Source of the DNA: a virus
DNA: 26,215 nt
Reading direction: 5' to 3' (one strand)
IMG/VR virus record: IMGVR_UViG_3300029951_000105
Coordinates: 1-26,215 of that record
In this document: positions 15,752-21,121 of the stretch, one piece after another
Layout: every line of letters starts with the position of its first letter
Numbering within the stretch: the first letter of the stretch is position 1
Notes under the pieces: model-generated
What the model saw: only the letters and a program-made list of their open reading frames with translations
Databases searched by the model: none
Told to the model about the DNA's origin: nothing
Position numbers and translations under genes: made by a program

Positions 15752-16750
15752 TTAACGCCTACGACGGGCAAAGATATACCCATTTACCGAAGCAGAAGCA
15801 ACTGTGACACTGTTAGCCTCAGCAGTTAGAAAGACAGTGGTAGTTGTTGATACGTTGAATCTAGTCCCTGTGACGTTAAGCCCGGTAGTTCCTGCCGCAC
15901 CAGTCGCTAGTGTGATCCCAAGCTCTATTGCTGCGGGCGGGGACGGTAATGTTGCACTAACAGTACCCAGTCCTGCATTTAATCCCACAACAATACTCCC
16001 GGCTGTGGGGATAAACAACGCCTGACCCCACACATCCCAATCACCAGCCGTCAAAGAGAGGCTGGTGGCATTGACCGTATTTCCAGATGTAATGCCGGTG
16101 CCTGTAGTCGAATTGGACAAGAATTCTCCAATACTTCCAGCATTGGCATTATCCGCCAAAGTAGTCCCAACCACACCAGAAGTAGTTGATGGGGTTATTG
16201 TGCTGGTTGCTTGTAGTGTAGTGAACTTGCCACTAGCCGCCGTTGTGGCACCAATCGTAGCACTATTCACAGTGCCACCACTGATGGTAACAGTCGGAAT
16301 AACAACAGTCCCAGTAAAAGTGGGCGATGCTAGCGGGGCATATGTCGAGCCTGCTGCCGCTGTAGTAAGATACCCAGGAACTACAGGAGATCCGGTAAAT
16401 GTGGGGCTAGCTAAGGGAGCGTAGCCAGAAATAGAGGCCCCGGTCGGGATTGTTACCGTCCCGGTGAATGTGGGGGAGGCCAATGGAGCGTAGGTGGTTG
16501 CAGCAATTGCTGAGGTAAGATAACTGCCCAGGTTAGTTTGGACATATGCTGTCGAGGCAATCTGAGTTGTGTTGGTTGCCGTAGCCGCTGTGGGGGCCGT
16601 AGGAACACCCGTGAGGGCCGTGTTCGTTAGAAGCACCGTCCCAGGAAGTTTGGTATCAGTTGTACCAGAAGCACCCACTGCGTAGAACAATGAGGTGGTG
16701 TCGTAGGTAGCCTGTGCCGTCAGTTGTGTTACGTTTTGATTAGTGGCCAT
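15752..16750 (-). CDS. Tail fibre protein with YAPLASPTFTG repeats
   Basis: This Thr/Ala/Gly-rich protein of 332 residues carries three copies of YAPLASPTFTG with period 23-27 residues, a hallmark of repetitive phage tail-fibre shafts. The part before them (TALTGVPTAPTAATATNTTQ, IASTAYVQTNL) is the linker usual in such fibres. The C-terminal 130 residues form a beta-rich domain (AGDWDVWGQALFIPTAGSIV) ending in FARRRR, probably the receptor-binding or trimerisation head. I prefer ATG 16750 (MATNQN), which lies 14 bases after the previous stop. An in-frame ATG at 16783 would add eleven residues and overlap the neighbour. No clear Shine-Dalgarno decides this. The second adhesin of the phage is the tailspike at 12941-14677. 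Confidence 0.8.
   Translation of the reverse strand: MATNQNVTQLTAQATYDTTSLFYAVGASGTTDTKLPGTVLLTNTALTGVPTAPTAATATNTTQIASTAYVQTNLGSYLTSAIAATTYAPLASPTFTGTVTIPTGASISGYAPLASPTFTGSPVVPGYLTTAAAGSTYAPLASPTFTGTVVIPTVTISGGTVNSATIGATTAASGKFTTLQATSTITPSTTSGVVGTTLADNANAGSIGEFLSNSTTGTGITSGNTVNATSLSLTAGDWDVWGQALFIPTAGSIVVGLNAGLGTVSATLPSPPAAIELGITLATGAAGTTGLNVTGTRFNVSTTTTVFLTAEANSVTVASASVNGYIFARRRR
16292..16492 (-). repeat. Three tandem degenerate repeats in the tail fibre gene
   Basis: The peptide YAPLASPTFTG occurs three times (starting near 16492, 16423 and 16342 on the minus strand), each followed by a valine/proline-rich strand such as TVTIPT, SPVVPG or TVVIPT. The DNA copies have diverged at synonymous positions, so they are old repeats maintained by selection on protein rather than a recent expansion. 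Confidence 0.85.
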
Positions 16751-16764
16751 AATAGTCGCCCATG

Positions 16765-16941
16765 TTATTGTACCTGCATCCAATCACCACCAGACATTAG
16801 AAGCAGATTTCCGCCCGTAAGCAGGAGGAGCTGGTCTGCTGAAACTGTACTAAATATGGAGACACTGGGTACTTGCGTTACCCCAGTACCTTTAGATGTA
16901 TGAGTCGGATAAGACACCGACGGAGTAGTTGTCACTGCCAT
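16765..16941 (-). CDS. Small virion-type protein with LLLxSGG motif
   Basis: A 58-residue frame runs from ATG 16941 (AAGG six bases upstream) to TAA at 16767-16765. The first 30 residues are Thr/Ser/Val-rich, and the end reads DQLLLLTGGNLLLMSGGDWM, a repetitive Leu/Gly motif also found at the C-terminus of the protein at 15312-15749. It fits exactly between the 104-residue gene (one base away) and the tail fibre, and has the late operon's usual spacing. Function unknown; a minor structural role is likely from context. Confidence 0.6.
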   Translation of the reverse strand: MAVTTTPSVSYPTHTSKGTGVTQVPSVSIFSTVSADQLLLLTGGNLLLMSGGDWMQVQ

Positions 16942-16942
16942 G

Positions 16943-17257
16943 TTAACCTTGACCTGCGTTAAACAGAGCTGTCATAGTGGCTGTACCAGTTCCGGCTGTG
17001 GTGATAAGGCGAATAGCCGCAACAGGGAAGGCATAATTGCCGTCGATATTAGCAGTTTGGGCTACTGCATACGCATTGTTAAACCATGTTGGAGTTACAG
17101 CGGGATTATAAATATCATCAAACGTGTGCTGCACAGTGTAGGTAATAGTCCCACTAATAACAACACCGAAACCGATGCCGAAGTTTGTGGAACGAGAATC
17201 TACAGGAACGGTAGCGCCGTTGGCGATACCAGTAATTGCTTGTATTACGCGGCGCAT
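16943..17257 (-). CDS. Small beta-rich virion protein, unknown
   Basis: This 104-residue protein is Thr/Ala/Gly-rich with alternating hydrophobic strands (GFGVVISGTITYTVQHTFDD, FPVAAIRLITTAGTGTATM), suggesting a compact beta-sandwich. I recognise the type as a frequent neighbour of capsid and fibre genes, but no function is established to my knowledge. It is the first gene after the terminator at 17276-17303 and has AGGA six bases before ATG 17257. It may be a decoration or fibre-joining protein. Confidence 0.6.
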   Translation of the reverse strand: MRRVIQAITGIANGATVPVDSRSTNFGIGFGVVISGTITYTVQHTFDDIYNPAVTPTWFNNAYAVAQTANIDGNYAFPVAAIRLITTAGTGTATMTALFNAGQG

Positions 17258-17275
17258 GGTATGTCCTAGATAAAG

Positions 17276-17303
17276 TAAGAAAAGGAAGGGGCCGAAGCCC
17301 CCT
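17276..17303 (-). terminator. Rho-independent terminator after the capsid/decoration genes
   Basis: On the minus strand GGGGC-TTCG-GCCCC (17301-17288) is a stable five-base-pair stem with a UUCG tetraloop, followed by TTCCTTTTCTTACTTT. It starts six bases after the stop of the gene at 17307-17768. The downstream genes have no visible promoter of their own, so they would depend on readthrough. This step would lower tail and lysis gene expression relative to capsid. Confidence 0.85.
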
Positions 17304-17306
17304 CAA

Positions 17307-17768
17307 TTATCGAGTGTATTCTACAACGAAGTAGAATGGACCACCCGCAGTCGATGCAGTACCGGTTTCAGCATACTGGGCATAGATATAAATATCCCCA
17401 GAAGTTTGTACTGCCGGAGGACGCTCCAGATTGAAAACACCAGTTACAGTGTTAACCGTTGTGTTCAACAGACTAGTGCCCGTCGTCAAAACACTGAACG
17501 TACCAAAAGCGAATGTTGCACCAGTGGGACCAACACCCTGACCAGTCAGCGTAACGGTGGCCGTAGTACCTGCATTAGATGCAGTTTGAATGTACATACG
17601 GATACCGAGAATCGTAGCGTCAGCGGGAAGAACAGCCTTTTTAATCGTTGCACCAGTATCAGTGCGAAGTACCTGAAACGGAACAATGGCGTATTCTTTG
17701 CGGACGGGATTCAATGCATCAGGATAGGCCGCATTCAGCGGAACAATATCTTGTTGCTTATAACCCAT
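17307..17768 (-). CDS. Probable head decoration / structural protein
   Basis: From ATG 17768 the product has 153 residues; a start nine codons upstream at 17795 is possible but would begin inside the hairpin. ATG 17768 has GGAG seven bases before it. The sequence is beta-rich with strands such as EYAIVPFQVLRTD, ILGIRMYIQTAS and GDIYIYAQYAETG, and an end of GPFYFVVEYTR. That composition and position just after major capsid fit a decoration or minor head protein, which is inference. It lies between an internal hairpin and a terminator, so it is the last gene of the capsid expression block. No enzymatic motif. Confidence 0.6.
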   Translation of the reverse strand: MGYKQQDIVPLNAAYPDALNPVRKEYAIVPFQVLRTDTGATIKKAVLPADATILGIRMYIQTASNAGTTATVTLTGQGVGPTGATFAFGTFSVLTTGTSLLNTTVNTVTGVFNLERPPAVQTSGDIYIYAQYAETGTASTAGGPFYFVVEYTR

Positions 17769-17785
17769 AATTATTCTCCAAAGGA

Positions 17786-17805
17786 GCACCCCCAAAAGGG
17801 GGTGC
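17786..17805 (-). promoter_or_regulatory. Strong hairpin between major capsid and the next gene
   Basis: GCACCCCC-TTTT-GGGGGTGC forms a perfect eight-base-pair stem on the minus strand, six bases downstream of the capsid stop. It is followed by TCCTTTGGAG, not a U-run, so it is a poor intrinsic terminator. A barrier to 3'-to-5' exonucleases protecting the capsid message, or a pause/processing site, is more likely. The Shine-Dalgarno of the next gene lies just beyond it. Confidence 0.6.
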
Positions 17806-17810
17806 GATTA

Positions 17811-18725
17811 TTAGACGCCAGCCGAGCCGTAGATGCAGCGCGGATCAGTCCAACCAAACGAATAACGCGAGGTTGCTTTGAAGCGGGCATTCTCAGTGTC
17901 GAAATCATTATCCATTTCGAACTCATCACCACGCCGTTCAAACATCTTCAGACCATTCTTCACATCGGTACGAATAAACCACGACAGCGGGTTCGTCAGG
18001 TAGTGATTAAGAACAATGCCCTTGGGGAAACGCCCAGTCTGCTTCAACGCATTAAGATCGTTGTTATCAGTACCAACCCGTCGTTCCGTCTTCAAGATCC
18101 GCTCAGCTTCGAATTCCAACTGAATCGGAAGGATCAAGCTTTGCGGACGAACTGCGATACGCAAACCACGATCATTCGTGAAGTTGGCAATGTCGATGCA
18201 TGCCTGCTCAAGAGCAGCTTCCGACAAGTCAGCGGCCGTGCCGATCTGGTTAGAGAACGTACCGCCAGCAAAGTTGGGGTGTGCTGCATTAATCATCGAC
18301 ACGTTATCACCACCAATATACGAGCTATTGAAGGCGCGGTTATAGACGTTTGCACCAACCACTTCTTTGGTCTGACGAATCGAGAAAGCAAGACCTTGTG
18401 CTTTACGCTGACCAACTACATCATACTGGTCATCTTCCATGATTTCTCGGGTGATGATAAACCCAAGAGCATAGACGATGTGAGTATAACGAGTCGTGAA
18501 GGTTTGATTCTCCGAGTCATATTGAATCGGATTACCTTCCGGCTTAACGTTGGCAAGACCAAAAGACGAGATACCAACATCTTCTTCATACTGCTTGCGC
18601 GATGTGAACTTCTCGAACAACTGATCCCACTCTACAGGATACTCGTCGTACGATTTACCGTACCAAGCATTTACACCAGGCCAAAGAGCCTTGGCAAAGC
18701 TTGAGCTATTGATAATACCAGCCAT
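17811..18725 (-). CDS. Major capsid protein
   Basis: This 304-residue protein is the best candidate for the major head subunit. It lies downstream of scaffold, has the strongest ribosome site of the region (AAAGGAG, seven bases before ATG 18725) and is followed by a protective hairpin. The sequence fits the Mu gpT/HK97-type fold: an N-arm (residues 1-50), then SFGLANVKPEGNPIQYDS, IVYALGFIITREIMEDDQYD (E-loop/spine helix region), DRGLRIAVRPQSLILP as the P-domain strand that is nearly diagnostic, and GIVLNHYLTNPLSWFIRTD near the end. No protease gene or cleavage site is evident. GroES-like, scaffold and capsid in one cluster suggests assisted folding. Confidence 0.88.
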   Translation of the reverse strand: MAGIINSSSFAKALWPGVNAWYGKSYDEYPVEWDQLFEKFTSRKQYEEDVGISSFGLANVKPEGNPIQYDSENQTFTTRYTHIVYALGFIITREIMEDDQYDVVGQRKAQGLAFSIRQTKEVVGANVYNRAFNSSYIGGDNVSMINAAHPNFAGGTFSNQIGTAADLSEAALEQACIDIANFTNDRGLRIAVRPQSLILPIQLEFEAERILKTERRVGTDNNDLNALKQTGRFPKGIVLNHYLTNPLSWFIRTDVKNGLKMFERRGDEFEMDNDFDTENARFKATSRYSFGWTDPRCIYGSAGV

Positions 18726-18743
18726 TTTATATCTCCTTTAACC

Positions 18744-19313
18744 TTAGACGCCAGCAGTGCCGGTGCCACCGCTAAATTGATGGTTATTGATCATAACCAA
18801 GACTTTGGCATTTACCGAAGTAATGTCATTGTCTACCTTTACCGAAGCACCCATCAACTTCAAAATCGAAGTTGCCGTAGTATTAACTGCGGAAATACTC
18901 TCACCAGACTGACCAGTAACCGTGGACCCACCTGCGTCGGTCAATACGGCATTTTGGTTAAAGTCGGTAATCGTGATTTGAGATTGGACTTCATACAAGG
19001 TATCAGGAGCATCTGCCACATACACATACGTAGCGGTAGATGCAGCACGATATTGCGGGCTGTTCAAGTTCAAAGGATTGATTGCAAAGCCAACAACAAC
19101 ACCAACAGCAGCAGCATCAGTACCAATAACGAATTTACGGATACCAGGAACACCAGCAGCGTCGGTGGTTGAATCAAGGGTCACCAAGTCGCCATTAAAG
19201 AGAGCGACAGCATTGCTCGCAGCGATGAAATACTTAGTGAGTTGCCCATTCCAGGGCGAGCCGTCAAGGTGACGGACAGGGCGCAAACCCTGTACACGAC
19301 TTACGTTAGCCAT
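18744..19313 (-). CDS. Virion head protein, probable decoration or minor capsid
   Basis: This 189-residue protein starts MANVSRVQGLRPVRHLDGSP, a pattern common in proteins encoded just before major capsid in podophages, and is otherwise beta-rich with Val/Thr/Asp (FVIGTDAAAVGVVVGFAINP, ATYVYVADAPDTLYEVQ). A decoration or head-stabilising role is inferred from context. It has GGAG nine bases before ATG 19313. Its last codons (AGV, stop) share a 12-base identity with the 3' end of the capsid gene. No catalytic motif is seen. Confidence 0.6.
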   Translation of the reverse strand: MANVSRVQGLRPVRHLDGSPWNGQLTKYFIAASNAVALFNGDLVTLDSTTDAAGVPGIRKFVIGTDAAAVGVVVGFAINPLNLNSPQYRAASTATYVYVADAPDTLYEVQSQITITDFNQNAVLTDAGGSTVTGQSGESISAVNTTATSILKLMGASVKVDNDITSVNAKVLVMINNHQFSGGTGTAGV

Positions 19314-19360
19314 TTAGATTTTCTCCAAAAGTTTAAAATTTAATGGCCAACATAGCCACT

Positions 19361-19795
19361 TTACTTACGACCTGATCGGTCGATAACAACTGAGCCATAT
19401 TCGCCATCATTAGTATTAGGCGTCAGGGTTTCTTCTGTGCGACGAACTTCCTGCTCTTGTGCTTTCTGATCTTCATCATAAAGATCTTTGTGGATCTTCA
19501 TCACATAAGCTTTTGTACCATCTCCACCATTGACAACTTGACAGGCCAAAGAGCCGGGAGACCCGCCTTCTTCAACTCGGAAATTACCGGTGTCGACTTC
19601 TTCGTTCGTACAGACTTCCCATCCACCTCGTTTAAAATCTGCAATACGTCCAGGATAGTCATTCACCCAACGATATTCAAAATTCGGGTTCTTGCCTACT
19701 ACGGACATTCTGGGACGAGTTCCAACAGGGACTCGAACTGGGCGTACACTCGTTGCCTCGACGTCTTGTTCTTGATTTGCGGTTTTGCGGTTCAT
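19361..19795 (-). CDS. Conserved-looking head-region protein, unknown
   Basis: This 144-residue protein has a Pro/Arg/Val-rich start, then NPNFEYRWVNDYPGRIADFK and GGWEVCTNEE, followed by a charged C-terminal tail rich in Glu, Asp and Gln (from about residue 105). Proteins of this sort sit between scaffold and capsid in several podophages. The function is unknown; a role in prohead assembly is possible. It starts 18 bases after the scaffold stop, with AGAGGA upstream of ATG 19795. A 47-base gap separates it from the next gene. Confidence 0.55.
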   Translation of the reverse strand: MNRKTANQEQDVEATSVRPVRVPVGTRPRMSVVGKNPNFEYRWVNDYPGRIADFKRGGWEVCTNEEVDTGNFRVEEGGSPGSLACQVVNGGDGTKAYVMKIHKDLYDEDQKAQEQEVRRTEETLTPNTNDGEYGSVVIDRSGRK

Positions 19796-19813
19796 AATTG
19801 TTATCCTCTAGGA

Positions 19814-20596
19814 TCAGCCCTTAACGGCCTTCAACTGTTTAATGTACTCTTCTTTGGTGATGTGACCGCCATCTACCAAGGTTTTCATAACTGTCTTCTC
19901 GACGTCTGACAATTCGTAATCACTACCAGCAACTTTACCCCGAGGAAGATTACCCTCGACAGCAGTAGCTCGTTCACGATTAGGATTGGAGAACTTTTCT
20001 TTAAATCGTTCCTTGACTTCTTTTTCCAGGGTCTTAAGAACTTCACGGGCACCAAGACCTTCCTGAGCTAATTCCACTCCACGGGCATCTGCCCAGGCAT
20101 GCATTGCACGGTTGTTCTCATACCAGCTATTCTTAGACACCCAGTTCTGAAGTTCCGGATGCATTGTTTGTTCAATAACTTGATTTGCTTCTTGAATCTG
20201 TTGTGCTTGAAGCTGTTTCTGTTGGTCTTTTACGAGATCAAGTCTATCATCAATCTCTACAACACGCTCTGCGTCGCCCTCGGACAAAGCTGTCTTTTTC
20301 TGGGCTTTAAGTGCTTCTACTGCACGTTGATACTCAACTTCTCGAACTTTGGAGTTGTGTTTAGCAAGCTCATTCAAAGCCTTCTTAACATCTTTAAGTT
20401 CTTTAGATTGGGATTCAATCTTCTTGAACAACTCGCCACGACGGATAAACTCACCTGCATCTACCCACCGTTCTTCATCACCATCATATTCTTCTTTCGG
20501 AACCCACCCTTGGGCAACTGCTTCTTGTTGAACAGGACTAAGTTCAACTGCTTCCCCAGGTACAACTGTTCCTACTTCCGTATTTGCGTCAGCCAT
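19814..20596 (-). CDS. Capsid scaffolding protein
   Basis: This 260-residue, highly charged helical protein has an N-terminal segment with QGWVPKEEYDGDEERWVDAG (residues 29-48), typical of podophage scaffold-like proteins, then a long coiled coil at about 52-145 (KELKDVKKALNELAKHNSK, DDRLDLVKDQQKQLQAQQ). The C-terminal end is basic and helical (YIKQLKAVKG), as in scaffolds that contact capsid through a C-terminal helix-turn-helix. It lies between the co-chaperonin and the capsid region. No protease motif is seen, so it is probably released or recycled intact. Confidence 0.75.
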   Translation of the reverse strand: MADANTEVGTVVPGEAVELSPVQQEAVAQGWVPKEEYDGDEERWVDAGEFIRRGELFKKIESQSKELKDVKKALNELAKHNSKVREVEYQRAVEALKAQKKTALSEGDAERVVEIDDRLDLVKDQQKQLQAQQIQEANQVIEQTMHPELQNWVSKNSWYENNRAMHAWADARGVELAQEGLGAREVLKTLEKEVKERFKEKFSNPNRERATAVEGNLPRGKVAGSDYELSDVEKTVMKTLVDGGHITKEEYIKQLKAVKG

Positions 20597-20602
20597 CTTT
20601 GG

Positions 20603-20950
20603 TTACTCCCCTTGATTTTCGTAGTAGCAGAGAATGTCTTCGTCATTGAGAATGACAACATCTTCTTCGGTACTCGGATCTTTCACTGTCTTGCCACTGT
20701 GTCGAGCGTAGGTAACTAGATCACCTACCTTGACTGGAATTGCTAGATTGTGTTTCTTCACATAGTCCAGGAATGCTGTGGGGCCAATGTCTAGGATTGT
20801 ACCTTGATCGATCTGGGTGTGCAGATATTTGGTTTCCTCAGTCTTTGCAATTTCAAATCCTGCCGCCTTCATACGGGCGGTCACTTCATCATATTCTTCA
20901 ATCTTTACCGGCTTAACTATAAGTCGATGAATGACTGCTTTAATGCTCAT
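20603..20950 (-). CDS. GroES-like co-chaperonin
   Basis: This 115-residue protein resembles Cpn10/GroES: the opening strand HRLIVKPVKIEE (residues 8-19), a flexible mobile-loop region (about 20-48, containing GFEIAKT where GroES has GGIVLTG), then GTILDIGP (50-57), VKVGDLVTYARHSGK (73-87) and the closing DEDILCYY (103-110) matching the GroES end (SESDILAIV). Residues between the first strand and the loop extend beyond the usual GroES length. T4 gp31 is a precedent for phage co-chaperonins that adapt GroEL for capsid folding. Its place beside scaffold and near capsid fits. It has GAGG nine bases before ATG and overlaps the gene upstream by 11 bases. Confidence 0.75.
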   Translation of the reverse strand: MSIKAVIHRLIVKPVKIEEYDEVTARMKAAGFEIAKTEETKYLHTQIDQGTILDIGPTAFLDYVKKHNLAIPVKVGDLVTYARHSGKTVKDPSTEEDVVILNDEDILCYYENQGE

Positions 20951-21092
20951 CTTGAGGTTCCTCGTCTACAATATCCGCTAATTGGATGTTCAACACTGAA
21001 TTAATGCCAGCAAGAAGACCAGTCAAATAACGATCCTGTAACGAGTCTTTCCCCGCATTAAACTCTAAATACTCCATTGAAGTGGAGCGCAC
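20940..21092 (-). CDS. Small helical protein between portal and co-chaperonin (true start probably further upstream)
   Basis: The frame ends with TAA at 20942-20940. ATG 21077 gives 45 residues and GTG 21092 gives 50, but neither has a good ribosome site. Coding character extends upstream through ISLAVFQYLKQVRSTSMEYL, and the pattern (DW..., VFQYLKQ, EYLEFNAGKDSLQDRYL, GLLAGI) looks like one small helical family usually found after portal. The frame is open back to a stop at 21185-21183, and AAGGAG (21181-21176) precedes an ATC codon at 21167 by eight bases, giving 75 residues. No canonical start exists in that extension. The extension would overlap the portal 3' end by 46 bases. Function unknown. 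Confidence 0.55.
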   Translation of the reverse strand: MRSTSMEYLEFNAGKDSLQDRYLTGLLAGINSVLNIQLADIVDEEPQDEH

Positions 21093-21121
21093 CTGCTTTA
21101 GGTATTGAAAAACAGCAAGAC

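Noticed and set aside
15752-16424. Val/Pro-rich plus-strand frames opposite the tail fibre
   Set aside because: Reverse reading of Thr/Gly/Ala-rich fibre repeats; no ribosome sites.
17406-18704. 432-codon open frame on the plus strand opposite the major capsid gene
   Set aside because: It is the antisense shadow of the capsid and decoration genes, with composition typical of a reversed reading, no ribosome site, and it would oppose the late operon.
19314-19360. Hairpin TGGC/GCCA in the gap between two head-region genes as a terminator
   Set aside because: Only four strong base pairs with a seven-base loop and an interrupted U-rich tail; too weak to call.
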